This document shows, one piece after another, positions 20,047 to 29,632 of a stretch of 64,000 nucleotides of DNA (its first letter is position 1; every line of letters starts with the position of its first letter). A model generated the notes under the pieces. The model was not told the DNA's origin and did no database searches. It saw only the letters and a list, made by a program, of their open reading frames with translations. The DNA lies in contig JAHDYR010000007.1 of the NCBI GenBank assembly GCA_019828565.1, positions 434,001 through 498,000 of the forward strand. Direction: 5' to 3'. The DNA is from Carpediemonas membranifera (Eukaryota; Fornicata). The position numbers were made by a program, and so were the translations under genes.

Positions 20047-20421
20047 TTAGGCCTCCTGAGTGGCGGTCTTGCCCTTGGACTTGGACAGGATGCGCTGGTG
20101 GATGTGGGGGAGAACACCGCCCTGGGGGATTACCACATCGGCAAAGAGGCGGGAAAGCTCCTCGTCGTGGCGGATGGCCAGCTGGATGTGGCGGGGGGTG
20201 ATACGGCGCTTGTTGTTCTCGCGCACGGCGTTTCCAGCGAGCTCGATGACCTCAGCGGTGATGTACTCGAGGACGGAGGCGAGGTAGACGGGGGCACCGG
20301 CACCGATACGCTTGGCATAACGGCCGTCACGGAGCTGACGGTGGATACGACCAACAGGGAACTGGAGGCCGGCACGCTCGGACCTGGAGGTGGAAGACTT
20401 CTTTTCGGTATCCTTGGGCAT
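20047..20421 (-). CDS. Histone H2A
   Basis: This encodes 124 residues from ATG 20419-20421 (MPKDTEKK). The upstream frame to 20553 is promoter sequence, not protein. Core H2A motifs are clear: '[13 protein letters not shown]', '[11 protein letters not shown]', '[12 protein letters not shown]', '[13 protein letters not shown]' and 'LPHIHQRIL'. The protein ends in T-Q-E-A, close to the H2A.X phosphorylation motif [S/T]-Q-[E/D]-hydrophobic, so the major H2A may also serve in the DNA-damage response. A 42-bp upstream element and a 3' stem-loop are shared with H2B. Confidence 0.97.
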   Translation of the reverse strand: MPKDTEKKSSTSRSERAGLQFPVGRIHRQLRDGRYAKRIGAGAPVYLASVLEYITAEVIELAGNAVRENNKRRITPRHIQLAIRHDEELSRLFADVVIPQGGVLPHIHQRILSKSKGKTATQEA

Positions 20422-20490
20422 TAGGCTAGGATGAACAGAGTATACTTGCCGTAGCATGCCAGAATATATGTAATCTAAAATTACAAGCAC

Positions 20491-20532
20491 TTTGCCAAAT
20501 AGAGCCCAGTTTATGGCTTTGAAAGTTTGAAA
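20491..20532 (-). promoter_or_regulatory. Histone-gene upstream element (H2A copy)
   Basis: This 42-bp block starts 70 bp upstream of the H2A ATG. It matches 59911-59952, at the same distance from the H2B ATG, at 39 of 42 positions. In the gene's orientation it contains CAAAGCCATAAACTG and GCTCTATTTG or very close variants. Conservation at fixed spacing between two otherwise unrelated 5' regions argues for a shared transcription control element. Confidence 0.85.
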
Positions 20533-20982
20533 GAGAAAAGACCCTGTTCTCATTCAAAAACGAAACTACACAGCTAGAAGAGACAGAAAAGCATCAACAC
20601 ATTGTATATACCTGAACACCATCGTCTTTAACCTTGCTTCATTCACATCTATGTTCATTGTTCTTCAGAAATGCATTTCTCGATCAACCACTTCGAAAGC
20701 ACGAAAGCAACGGCGGATATAGGAATTATACTATGTATACGTAGTATTGCTGTTCCTTCCACTGTTCTTACCGCATCTCAATGCGAATATACGCTTGTGT
20801 ATCTTTCCGCGTGGTACGAAATCTGCGTAAATGTACCGAAGCACGCCAACTCGCTGCACACGGTTAGAGGTACATGCGTCACTCCCAAATCTGTCGGGGT
20901 CAACGCAGTTCGCGGCTGGCCAATCATTTCCAATCAGATGCACAACAGCTCCCGTGGTTGCAAACAATAATCTCCTCGGATA
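20533..20982. other. Divergent intergenic region, no gene seen
   Basis: AT-richer sequence between the H2A upstream element and the WD40-like gene. It should contain the latter's promoter. No RNA gene or repeat was recognised. Confidence 0.5.
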
Positions 20983-22173
20983 ATGGCGTCCTTGCGTTAT
21001 GACTACTCTTTGAAGCCTGCTACTGAATCTATACTTGACGGATCGATCCACCAGGTGATCGAAATCAGCCAGAGCGATTTTGTTACTCCCTTCTCCACGG
21101 CATCAACTGGTGGCTACGTGCAGTACTCACAGCACAGTGGCACTCTCACTTTTAAGCCTACTGTCCGCCACAACCGCCCCGTCACGCACTCTGTGTACTC
21201 CCCCAAACATGACCTCCTTATCACTGGCGCCAGCGACGGCAGTCTCGTCCTTGGCTCCCCCGGGAAGCGCGGTGCTCGTGCCCATCCCGTGAACGGCGAA
21301 CTCGCCGGCATTGAACTGACCACTGACGGCGACGCTGCCGTAGTCGTCTCCAAGGCCGGTGTTGTCGCCATCGTCGAGCTTCCCGAGCTTGAAGTGACTA
21401 CATTCGACACTTCCGGCCCTGTTGACGCCATCGCCATCCTGGACGACGACTCCGTGGCCCTCTTCGACCGTGACCCGGACTCGGTCTACTCTGTCTGGTC
21501 CCTCACCCGGCAGCAGCGCATGTCTGTCGTCGGCTCTGCAGAGATCCGCAGCCAGATCGGCGTACCCACTGTGGTCTGCATCAACGGCGACCAGACCCGC
21601 ATCGTCTCGGCCCACGGCATCGTCTGCCAGCTGTGGGGTGCCGACTCTGGCCGCCCTCTCGTGCAGTGGCGCATGACCTCGGGCATCACGTCCCTCGCAT
21701 GGATGGACACCATGCTGCTCGTCGGCCACAACGACGGCACGCTATCCATGTGGACTGTGACTGATCGCAAGGCGACGTCGATGCTGTCCAACAAGTCCCA
21801 CCGCAGCAAGGTCACTGCCATCGGTGTCGGCAACAAGGCCGTGCTCTCTGTCGAGTCGACCGGCCGCATCTGCTTCTGGAAGTACGTGCTGGACCCCGTC
21901 AACACCCCCTCCCGCTCCCCCTCCGTGCTCCCCGTCGACCCCTACTCGGGCTCCGTGCCCGCCACGCCCTCCTCCCTTCACCAGTCCACGGTGCCTGCCA
22001 CGCCCACGACAACGAGGGTGGAGCGTGCCGACGACTTTGGCGAGCCCGCGTCGGAACAGACCATTGTGGACATGCTCGATGAAATGACTACGATGCTCTC
22101 CACTGCCCTGCAGCGTATGGGCCGCCTTGAGGCCCGGATGGCGTCCCTCGAAGCTCGCCTGAACGCTAAGTAG
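20983..22173 (+). CDS. WD40-like beta-propeller protein with C-terminal coiled coil
   Basis: This encodes 396 residues from ATG 20983. Residues 15-300 show weak WD40-like repeats: 'SGTLTFKP', 'LITGASDGSLVLG', 'CQLWGADSGRPL', 'LVGHNDGTLSMWTV' and 'VLSVESTGRICFWKYV'. Residues 300-345 form a Ser/Pro/Thr-rich linker. Residues 350-396 are a heptad segment (MLDEMTTMLSTALQRM onward) that could oligomerise. Propeller plus terminal coiled coil is the plan of POC1 and some other centriolar or flagellar proteins. The repeats are too divergent for a firm assignment. Confidence 0.75.
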   Translation: MASLRYDYSLKPATESILDGSIHQVIEISQSDFVTPFSTASTGGYVQYSQHSGTLTFKPTVRHNRPVTHSVYSPKHDLLITGASDGSLVLGSPGKRGARAHPVNGELAGIELTTDGDAAVVVSKAGVVAIVELPELEVTTFDTSGPVDAIAILDDDSVALFDRDPDSVYSVWSLTRQQRMSVVGSAEIRSQIGVPTVVCINGDQTRIVSAHGIVCQLWGADSGRPLVQWRMTSGITSLAWMDTMLLVGHNDGTLSMWTVTDRKATSMLSNKSHRSKVTAIGVGNKAVLSVESTGRICFWKYVLDPVNTPSRSPSVLPVDPYSGSVPATPSSLHQSTVPATPTTTRVERADDFGEPASEQTIVDMLDEMTTMLSTALQRMGRLEARMASLEARLNAK

Positions 22174-22713
22174 TGTGTACAACTATAAATTCCTCTCGAT
22201 ACGGTGGTTGCTGATGAAAATTGGACATCGCGGGTCACCAATGTTCACGAGCATGATGTGCTTGCCTCAATGTGATGCTTGGCCGCTCGTTTGGAGGAAC
22301 TAAGGGTTTTGCAAGAATGGTCAGAAAGCAAGGAAACGCTCATTAACTCCACAACAGGTTATTTATTGTCATCTATACCACTTTCGCCACTAAAAGTCGA
22401 ACATTACGCTCTCCCTCGTCTGATGTTGATTAGAAAAGGTTCAAGACCCGAAAAAAATTGTCAACGTCTCCTAAGAAACGAGGAACATGTGAAAGTATAG
22501 TTTGCGATTAGCGAAACACTGGGAATCCTCTAAAAAGAGTCTTCTTCTCCAGCATTAAGCCCTGTGCAAGATCAAACCTTCCTAAACTGCACCGACTCTG
22601 CGGCCTGAACCAAAGTATGTATATGACGGGCGGTAGGATCCTTACCGTGTCCCCTGTCACTACAGCTCAGTCTGTGCGCTCATGCCCTGAGAATTGGACT
22701 GTACTTTTTTCTA
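22174..22713. other. Intergenic region upstream of P0, no gene seen
   Basis: 540 bp without a convincing reading frame or RNA gene. It contains the 3' region of the WD40-like gene and presumably the P0 promoter. Confidence 0.5.
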
Positions 22714-22740
22714 CAACCTTTTTTGCGGGAAAAAAGGTTG
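22714..22740 (+). promoter_or_regulatory. Perfect 11-bp hairpin just before P0
   Basis: CAACCTTTTTT and AAAAAAGGTTG form an uninterrupted 11-bp inverted repeat around the 5-nt loop GCGGG, ending 19 nt before the P0 ATG. It lies in the probable 5' UTR or transcription start region. A structured leader or a palindromic factor site are both possible. Confidence 0.6.
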
Positions 22741-22759
22741 GAACGTTGTGTAACCAGTA

Positions 22760-23668
22760 ATGGACAAGAAGAGGGAATATTTCGGTCGGCTCACCGATCT
22801 CATCCGCACCTATCGCAAGATTATCGTGGTTGAGGCAGATAATGTCGGTTCTTCGCAGCTCCACGCCGTTCGTCAGGCTCTCCGCGGCAAGGCTGAGGTC
22901 CTGTTCGGCAAGAACACCCGTATCATGAAGTGCATCTCTATGATGGCCAACGAGAACGAGGAGATCCAGAACCTTGTCCCTCACATCAAGGGCAACATTG
23001 GTTTCGTCTTCACCAACGGCGACCTTAAGGAGATCAAGGATATCATCGAGGCTAACCGCCGCGAGGCTCCCGCCCGTGTCGGTGCTATCGCTCCCGTCGA
23101 TGTCATCGTCCCCGCTCAGAACACCTCCCTTGAGCCCACCCAGACCTCCTTCCTCCAGGCCCTCAACATCGCCTCCAAGATCACCCGTGGTACCATCGAG
23201 ATCCTCAACGACGTCCACCTCATCAAGGCTGGCGACAAGGTCGGTGCCTCCGAGGCTGCCCTCCTCCAGAAGCTCGACATGCGCCCCTTCTACTACTCGC
23301 TCTCCATCAAGACCGTGTACGACAATGGCCAGATCTTCGACGCTGCTATCCTCAACATCACCGACGAGACCTTCGAGGGCTTCATGGCCACTGGTATCAA
23401 GAACATCGCCTCCATCTCCCTTGCTGCCAACATCCCCACCATCGCCGCTGTGCCCCACCTCTTCATCAACGGCTACAAGAAGGTCCTCTCCGTCGCTGTC
23501 GCCACCGAGGTCACCTTCCCCCTCGCCCAGGCCGCCAAGGACTTCATCGCCGATCCTTCCAAGTTCGCCGTCGCCGCTGCCCCCGCTGCTGCTGCTGAGT
23601 CTGCCCCCGTTCAGGACGAGCCCGAGTCCGAGTCTGACTCCGACATGGGCTTCGACCTGTTCGGTTAA
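22760..23668 (+). CDS. RPLP0: 60S acidic ribosomal protein P0 (uL10)
   Basis: This encodes 302 residues from ATG 22760. The N-terminal rRNA-binding domain is typical, with 'KIIVVEADNVGSSQLHAVR' (about 20-38), 'GKAEVLFGKNTRIMK' and 'GNIGFVFTNGDL'. The L10-insert domain follows ('GAIAPVDVIVPAQNTSLEP', 'GDKVGASEAALLQKL'). After an Ala-rich hinge, the acidic tail ends in 'DSDMGFDLFG', the conserved P-protein peptide that recruits elongation factors. Length is slightly below the usual 310-320. It forms the base of the ribosomal stalk. Codon use is strongly biased to C-ending codons, as expected for a highly expressed gene. Confidence 0.97.
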   Translation: MDKKREYFGRLTDLIRTYRKIIVVEADNVGSSQLHAVRQALRGKAEVLFGKNTRIMKCISMMANENEEIQNLVPHIKGNIGFVFTNGDLKEIKDIIEANRREAPARVGAIAPVDVIVPAQNTSLEPTQTSFLQALNIASKITRGTIEILNDVHLIKAGDKVGASEAALLQKLDMRPFYYSLSIKTVYDNGQIFDAAILNITDETFEGFMATGIKNIASISLAANIPTIAAVPHLFINGYKKVLSVAVATEVTFPLAQAAKDFIADPSKFAVAAAPAAAAESAPVQDEPESESDSDMGFDLFG

Positions 23669-23769
23669 ACGACAAACCTTTCAAGCGACGAAGGGTACCG
23701 CACCTTCCGTAATCCCACTAAACAACGACCCAAACTTTCTTAAGACAAAAGAACCGCAGAATTTATACA

Positions 23770-24498
23770 CTAGATGTCGAGATCAACGACGGCATAGCCG
23801 ACGTCTCGCTCATCGGTGTCGATCTCCCTGCACTGCTGGAGCAACCCGGGCAGGGTCTGGAGCGCGTTGCTCTGGTCGACCGCAGCCTTGGTCACGGCCA
23901 GCACAGCCATGATCAGCTGCTCTTCAACGGGGTCCTTGCGAGCGGTGATGGCAACCCAGTGGAGGTCGAGGAGGGCAGAGAGCCACGTCACTGAGCGGGT
24001 AAGCACGGCGGCGTTATGGGCTGCAGTGGGGCCATTGACCTGCTCTGCCGCGATCTCGGTGAGAACGCCCATGAGGAGGATGGGTGAGTCGCCAGTAAGC
24101 TTCGAGAGTGCGTCCTTCATGGTATATCGGTCAGTGGGGCGCTTCAAGGCGGTCTGAATCAAAGAAAACTGATCCGCGGTAGAGAAACGCTTCGGAGACG
24201 ATAATATATGATCGATTGCTGCTACAAGCATCTCTTCGTTGAAGCTATTCCGCATCCTGTTTTCGAGTTTCTGTACTTTCAGCGTTTTGAGCTGTTCTAC
24301 TGTGTACTTCCGTTCACGGACCTTCAGGAACGCTGGTCGATCGATTTCTATCCCATCTTGCTTCTCATCGGCTGCGTTTAGCCAATCAGCGAACTTCGCC
24401 ATCTCGTTCTCGCCTTTCTCTCGACTCTTGCCAAAGTCGTCTGTCAACTGAAGCAGCAAAGCAGGGCCAGAACAGTGCATAGTGCTCTTTACTGCCAT
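23770..24498 (-). CDS. Uncharacterised alpha-helical protein
   Basis: This encodes 242 residues from ATG 24496-24498; a later start at Met33 is also possible. Predicted by eye to be mostly helical, with repeated hydrophobic faces from residue 75 to 235 and a 'KLTGDSPILLMGVL' segment in the middle. No transmembrane segment, signal peptide or catalytic motif is seen. It is convergent with P0, 100 bp apart. I do not recognise the family. Confidence 0.7.
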   Translation of the reverse strand: MAVKSTMHCSGPALLLQLTDDFGKSREKGENEMAKFADWLNAADEKQDGIEIDRPAFLKVRERKYTVEQLKTLKVQKLENRMRNSFNEEMLVAAIDHILSSPKRFSTADQFSLIQTALKRPTDRYTMKDALSKLTGDSPILLMGVLTEIAAEQVNGPTAAHNAAVLTRSVTWLSALLDLHWVAITARKDPVEEQLIMAVLAVTKAAVDQSNALQTLPGLLQQCREIDTDERDVGYAVVDLDI

Positions 24499-24582
24499 CT
24501 TCCGCCATAGACATCAACTCAGTCTCGCCCTACCAGTTTCTTCCTGCTAAATAATCGTTTACAATAATGGGCGGGCATAATC

Positions 24583-25311
24583 CTACAGGGCAGGGCGCGC
24601 CTTGCGGATGGTGTGCATCCACTCGAGGAGCTCGGGCTTTGAGCCTACGCTGATGTAGAAGACCTTGTCCTTCGTTGTCAGCTCCATGCAGTGGTCCTTC
24701 TTATCTGAAGGCTGCACAGCCGCATCAGCGAGGTCGATGACACCGGCGGGGTGGGTGGTGTCGGCGTCGGACTTGTAGTACATGAGCATGGAGTTCTTGA
24801 GGACGAACCAGCGCTGCTTCCAGTTCTTGACCACATGGCCCTGCTTGGTCATCCACCCCTTCTTCGAGATCGACTCGGGAGTCTCGTCCTCGACGACCTT
24901 GTCAGACTGGGCGCCATCGTAACGATCGTAGAGTTGGACGTAGTTGTACGGGAAGTAACCCTTCTCGTTGTTCAATTCACCCTTCCACATGCCACTCTCG
25001 TGCTCTTCGATGAGAGTAATCACGTCGCCCTTCTTGAAGCTCAATTCGTTGCCTACACGCGCGTCAAAATCAAAAAGAGCCCGAAGACGAGGGCGGCGAT
25101 TCTTTCTAGCGGTATTTGGCTTCGGGGAAGACCTTTGTTCATCGTTTTGAGTGGTTGCTTCGTCCTCGGACATCGAAATGGATGGTTTCTCGACGTGCCC
25201 AGATACTGGCTTTGCGTAATCGGCGTACTCAACAGAAATTTGACCCGGTCTTCCGCTGAAGACGGGGATGAGTATGTGGACACTGCCATCACTCCCGTTC
25301 ATTATCTCCAT
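24583..25311 (-). CDS. SH3-PH adaptor protein
   Basis: This encodes 242 residues from ATG 25309-25311. Residues 1-70 are polar and probably disordered. Residues 75-128 form an SH3 domain, with ALFDFDA for the ALYDY motif, 'NELSFKKGDVITLIEE', a Trp in 'GMWKGEL' and 'KGYFPYNYVQLY' for the G-x-x-P-x-x-Y end. Residues 149-240 form a PH domain: 'KKGWMTKQGHVVKNWKQRWF', 'MLMYYKS' and a final Trp in 'LLEWMHTIRKA'. The basic beta1-beta2 loop suggests phosphoinositide binding. The protein probably links a Pro-rich partner to membranes. Confidence 0.9.
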   Translation of the reverse strand: MEIMNGSDGSVHILIPVFSGRPGQISVEYADYAKPVSGHVEKPSISMSEDEATTQNDEQRSSPKPNTARKNRRPRLRALFDFDARVGNELSFKKGDVITLIEEHESGMWKGELNNEKGYFPYNYVQLYDRYDGAQSDKVVEDETPESISKKGWMTKQGHVVKNWKQRWFVLKNSMLMYYKSDADTTHPAGVIDLADAAVQPSDKKDHCMELTTKDKVFYISVGSKPELLEWMHTIRKARPAL

Positions 25312-25454
25312 CCAAACGGAGAATTTATGTCGCCCGTCCCGTCTCTGATTCTTTCAAAGTTCAGGGAGGTGGTTCATTTACGAACAAGCAGACCAGCGTT
25401 GCTGGCCACAGAGAAAGATAAGTGCAGTAGTATAGCAGTACCGTGTTCAGCCGC

Positions 25455-25904
25455 TCAGTTGTAGCGGGGATGCTGTTGGTGCGTGGAGATGAATTGATCG
25501 AGCTCAGACATGAGCTCAGCCGTTGCCGTGTCGTTCTCTTGGGCGTACATGATGCAGTTCCAACTCAGCTTGAAGAGGTGCGAGTATCGAGCGGCGATTA
25601 CCTGCTGATCATCGTCTTCTGGTGGGGCCAACGCCACTCGCCTTGAACTAGAGCTGTCTCCCATGGCATGAGGAGTAACAAACGTTGGCGCTGGTAATGA
25701 TCCGGGAAATGAGGCATCATAACGTGGCACATGTAGCCCAATAGTGGAAATTGGCGGCACCGATAGCCCGTCTATTGGGTGAGCTAGTATATTGTCGCGA
25801 CCCATCTCATTCCCTATCAGGTTTGGACCAAGAGATGATCTGTGGTTCTGGGATGTCTGCATTGCGCCATTCGCCTGCTGGTTATCGTCGTAATGGCCCG
25901 ACAT
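25455..25904 (-). CDS. Small uncharacterised protein
   Basis: This encodes 149 residues from ATG 25902-25904. Residues 1-95 are low-complexity (Gln, Asn, Ser, Pro) and probably disordered. Residues 97-142 look like two amphipathic helices around 'HLFKLSWNCIMYAQ'. There is no signal peptide or membrane segment. Nearby genes on the same strand give no functional hint. Coding status is supported by the intact frame and by composition only. Confidence 0.55.
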   Translation of the reverse strand: MSGHYDDNQQANGAMQTSQNHRSSLGPNLIGNEMGRDNILAHPIDGLSVPPISTIGLHVPRYDASFPGSLPAPTFVTPHAMGDSSSSRRVALAPPEDDDQQVIAARYSHLFKLSWNCIMYAQENDTATAELMSELDQFISTHQQHPRYN

Positions 25905-26134
25905 TCACTGAGAATCGCGCAGGATAGCCGGCGGATCAACCGTTGGAGACGACCAGAGATGCGTGTGAATGAGCGGTAGTGGTCTCTATGTACCACGCAA
26001 TACATTGTTCTTTATGTCCGGACGGTGTCTGCTGGCCACGCTCACTCCCAGTAATTCAAGACCGTTGGTTCGAGAGCTCGACCCGCGTCATTGCCATTAA
26101 ATGACCACTATTTTACAGTACCGCGATAACTAGC

Positions 26135-27463
26135 TTAGCGGAAGACCTCGGCGGGAACAGCACGATCGCTGAGGGTGCGGGACACCTTGGGGCCGTCCCC
26201 GATGAGGCAGGCGACCCGCATGGGCCGGACAATGTTCTGCGAAGTGATGTTCGCCAGGCTATCCTCGGACAGGACGGATGTGTCCTCGGCACTCGAGCTG
26301 ACCGACATATTCGCGTCCTCAGCGACGTCGTACATGTCAACGTCTCCCGTCCATGGCTTGAACGAGAAGCAGCCAGACCCGAGCATGGTCATGTCGTTGA
26401 GGTAGGGCGGGCCGAGGAAGGCGTCGTCCGGGATTGTGCTGAACCCGCGCAGGGTGATCGACGTCATGGCGTCCGTCAGCTCGGCCAGGCATGCGTTCCA
26501 TGCCTCCCCCGACGCCGTAGACCTATCAAAGAGCCGGTCCAGCCCGGGGGACTTCCGCCAGTGCAGGGTCGAGGGCGGGGGTGTCGTGCCGTAAAACCGG
26601 CGCATGTACCCAGCCCGGAGAGGCACGATGTCGGTGTCACAGGAGAGGGGCGGGGTAGGTATGGTCGGGGCGGGGGAGGGCTTGTGGTCAAGGATCCGGG
26701 TAAGGGACTCGGGGCTGAGGCTGGGGCGGATAAAGGAGCTGATGAACTTACGGACAACCGCTGAGTTGGAGTTCGGGTCGTTTCGCTTCGGTTTCTCGGA
26801 ACGGGCAGGAGCTTGTGGCTCGGGCTGGGCGGGTTCGAAGTCTTCGTCGTCGCCGTCATCCTCGGCTACGTCTTCAAGGTTGGTACCTCCGTATACGAGT
26901 TCCGATGCGTCAGGCAGGTTCGAGGGGCGTGCTTCGTTGCGGCGGGCAGACCGCATGTCCTCCAGATTCGCCCGCTCGAGGTCAGTGGGGGGCGATGTCT
27001 TGTTGGGGTTATACTTCCAGGACGCGTGGTTGCGGAGGATGGCGTTCATCTTGTTCTTCACCTGGATCTGGGACCTGTGGCGGCCGGTGCGGCGCTTCAT
27101 GATGCCAGCCACTTTGATCCAAGCGGTGCCGTGCTCGCGGTAGAGGGTGACGAGAAGCTTCAGCTCTTTGGTATCCCACTTCTCCCAACCTGTGTGAGGG
27201 TTCCTGGTTTAGGGGGACGAACAAATGACAGGGGAAAGGTGATCAACCCATCGTTCGCGGCACTGGCGGTGGCTTCTGTTCGGCAGGAGACGTGCGACCT
27301 TATCCCACTTCACGTTGGGTCCTTTCTTGAGCTGCTCGGTCACTGCGTAAACAAGGCGCTCGTTCTCTTCCTTGGACCAACGCTTCTTGCGACAAGCCTT
27401 GCGGAATGCGTCGTTGTGCTTGCTCTGGGATTGGCGGCCTCGTTTGCTATCTCCTCCGTACAT
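26135..27463 (-). CDS. Two-repeat Myb-domain DNA-binding protein (intron 27190-27222)
   Basis: Two exons, 27463-27223 and 27189-26135, give 431 residues. Repeat 1 (about residues 29-76) has 'RWSKEENERLVYAV', 'WDKVARLLPNRSHRQCRERW'. Repeat 2 (84-130) has 'KWDTKELKLLVTLYREHGTAW', 'VAGIMKRRTGRHRSQIQVKNK'. Neither frame alone contains both repeats. Removing the 33-nt intron restores the correct Myb spacing, with four residues between HLSPVI and the next Trp, as in canonical HLxPxI-x4-W proteins. The C-terminal 300 residues are acidic and Pro/Ser-rich. It is probably a sequence-specific transcription factor; metamonads use Myb proteins for core and regulated transcription. Confidence 0.88.
27190..27222 (-). 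other. 33-nt spliceosomal intron in the Myb gene
   Basis: In sense orientation it starts GTTCGT and ends CCTCACACAG, interrupting the codon for residue 81 after its first base. It contains an in-frame stop when read through. Splicing joins two Myb repeats at canonical spacing. A competing 15-nt intron with the same 5' region was rejected because it leaves six extra residues. Confidence 0.85.
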
Positions 27464-27756
27464 ATAGCCCTGGTTATTAGTATTAAAGTGTTTTCAGACT
27501 CGCAGGGAAGTTACCCTGCGCACATGGGCATTTCCTGATCGCCGGAATCCGCAGGATATGCACTTCGGGAGAACAGCGGCCAAGACCCTATAGGAGCCAA
27601 GGGCTGGCAGGTAGGTCACCTCGGCGGTACTACGTCGCCTTAAAAACTCAGAGAAGTGTTCAGTGGTGGACCCTCGTGGGGTGGCCTCCCATCCAAGAAC
27701 CGCCGACCGTGCTTCTCCGCATCTCACCCATCGACCCGGTCGACCCAGTCATGGAT

Positions 27757-28436
27757 TTATACAATTTTCTTGCTCTTGAAGTAGCCCGACATCATGAAGG
27801 TCTGCGCAGTCCCGGACACGATGAGGATCATCACGACCAGCAGACTAAACCAGGCGATGCGGGACCTAGTCTTCTCGGACTCAATCTGCATGAAAGCGTC
27901 GCGCCTCTTCATGAACCCGAAGTCCCGCTTGATACTGTTGAGCGAGCCCTCAATGCGGAGAAGCTCCCACTCGAAGACGTTGACGTGGTCCTGGTTGACC
28001 GAGTCTGAGGGATCAATGGCCTCGGAGCCGGTCCTGAGGTTAATGTTGACGCGGCGCTTGAGCTCGGACATAATCATGCCGCGAGGGGGCTGGACGAGGA
28101 TGTTGTTGAAGCAGAACTCTGGGTAAGAGACAGTGGGCGGTACATACGGTAGTCTCCCTCCTGGACGGCTGTGAAGACGAACTTGGACTTCTCGTTGGTG
28201 ACGCCATACTTGCTGTATATGATGTCCCGGTTGGGAGCCCGGACATTGACGGAAACCTCCATGGTTCCGGTGTTATCTGGTTCAGCGGTGAATTCTACAA
28301 TCACGAGTGTGTGTGAAGTGAGCTCCTCGGTGAAGCAGAACGTGTTGCTCACCTGGAGGTCGTAAGAGACGGCTTGGACTGCCGCGATGGCGATCATCAT
28401 GCAGCATAGAATCGTAACTAGCCTGAAGTTGCACAT
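27757..28436 (-). CDS. p24/TMED family cargo receptor (intron 28119-28147)
   Basis: Two exons, 28436-28148 and 28118-27757, give 216 residues, the normal p24 length. Residues 1-22 are a signal peptide (hydrophobic 'LVTILCCMMIAIAAVQA'). A GOLD domain follows, with paired Cys: one in 'NTFCFTEEL' and one in 'GDYQFCFNN', the latter created by splicing. Next come a heptad-rich lumenal helix, a transmembrane helix ('IAWFSLLVVMILIVSGTA') and a tail ending Y-F-K-S-K-K-I-V, a KKxx dilysine signal for COPI. It cycles between ER and Golgi, selecting cargo. Either frame alone would lack one half of the protein. Confidence 0.93.
28119..28147 (-). other. 29-nt spliceosomal intron in the p24 gene
   Basis: In sense orientation it starts GTATGT and ends CTTACCCAG. 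Splicing gives G-D-Y-Q-F-C-F-N-N, which restores the conserved second GOLD-domain cysteine and the frame into the transmembrane exon. Unspliced RNA hits a stop about 25 codons later. Confidence 0.92.
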
Positions 28437-28648
28437 TTCTATCGTATACTCAACCAGGAGTGGCTGTGGCGGGCCTGGGATTGTTGTCAGGAGGGATTTA
28501 CGAGATACATTTGGCCAAGCATAAATCCCCTACAGGCTAAGAGGCTCTTGTTGCGTCGCTATAATACCAATCAGCGCCGGCTCTTGGCCACCAGTCGTCT
28601 CCAACAGTTGCCCAGCCAATCAAATCACCATCCAGCAAGTATTCGCAG

Positions 28649-29632
28649 ATGGCATCGGCGACACAGGCTGCCCTCACTCAGTTCGACTGGGTTCATACGA
28701 GTCTCCCTGACCGACCCGGTCGAGTCGAATCCGCGGGTCATCAACTGCCACCGCATGCAGTTATGCCAAAAATCAACCTAGCGACAATTAGAAGGCGGCA
28801 AGAGTATGAATCTGCCAAGCGACAAGGGACTCCACGGCTGGTTAACTCAATTGTTGCCTCGATCGAACGAAAGAGGGCCCCGGACCCAATACGAAGCATT
28901 CACCGCGTCCGCCCGCAAGAAATGGAATCAATCGAGCCTATTGATGACTCCACTGACGCTATGAACGGCTTTCCTGACATCCCGATCACGCCAATCCACC
29001 CATCTGGCGGCACGCCCATGCGAGATCAAATCGAGGAGGACGACCTCTCCCGACTCAACTTCAACGGCGAGTCGATCATAGAGACGAGTATGACGTTCAC
29101 CTCCGTCCACCGGACACCCCAATCCGCCCGTGGGATCGACACGAGCGTCCTCACCCGCATGAGCCAGCGTGCTGTCGGCCCGACGTCCACCCACCGCAAG
29201 CTCCCACACATAACGCCCAGGCGCACGCAGCTCAAGGCCAAACTAGAGGACAGACAGGCGGAGGAGCGTCAGAAGGTGACCGGGCCTCTCTCCAGCGTCC
29301 TCGTCAAGGCCAGGCAGCAGACAGACACGGACCGGCTCAAGCTGGCCGAGGACGTCGGCACGGGTGAGGCGGCCGTGGTGACATACACAGTCAAGTCGAT
29401 GGCCCGGGAGTACGCCCTCGCCGTCGTCGAGGTCATGGACGCCGACTACAGGCTCAGCAAGGTCCTCATGGCAAACTCCGCGATCGCCCAGCTCAGGCTC
29501 CAGTCCGGCACTGAGCTCAAGATCGTTGGCGGGACGGTGCTCAGGCTGCCGGACGGCCCGGTGCTGTTCAACCCGACCCTGGCCTGGACGAGCAGGGTGG
29601 GGCTGGATAGGGTCATCGAGGAGTCAGGGTGA
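28649..29632 (+). CDS. Uncharacterised protein with C-terminal beta-rich domain
   Basis: This encodes 327 residues from ATG 28649; ATG 28763 (MPKINLATIRRRQEY) is an equally good start and would give 289 residues. Residues 40-215 are polar, rich in Arg, Pro, Thr and Ser, with possible proline-directed phosphosites. Residues 228-322 look like a compact beta domain ('AAVVTYTVKSMAREYALAVV', 'LKIVGGTVLRL', 'PVLFNPTLAW'). The strand pattern could be an OB fold, but this is a guess. No family recognised. Confidence 0.7.
   Translation: MASATQAALTQFDWVHTSLPDRPGRVESAGHQLPPHAVMPKINLATIRRRQEYESAKRQGTPRLVNSIVASIERKRAPDPIRSIHRVRPQEMESIEPIDDSTDAMNGFPDIPITPIHPSGGTPMRDQIEEDDLSRLNFNGESIIETSMTFTSVHRTPQSARGIDTSVLTRMSQRAVGPTSTHRKLPHITPRRTQLKAKLEDRQAEERQKVTGPLSSVLVKARQQTDTDRLKLAEDVGTGEAAVVTYTVKSMAREYALAVVEVMDADYRLSKVLMANSAIAQLRLQSGTELKIVGGTVLRLPDGPVLFNPTLAWTSRVGLDRVIEESG

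Noticed and set aside
27208-27222. A 15-nt intron (GTCCC...CCAG) inside the Myb gene
   Set aside because: It keeps the frame, but leaves six extra residues between HLSPVI and the next Trp and does not match the splice motifs of the other introns. The 33-nt version gives exact Myb spacing.
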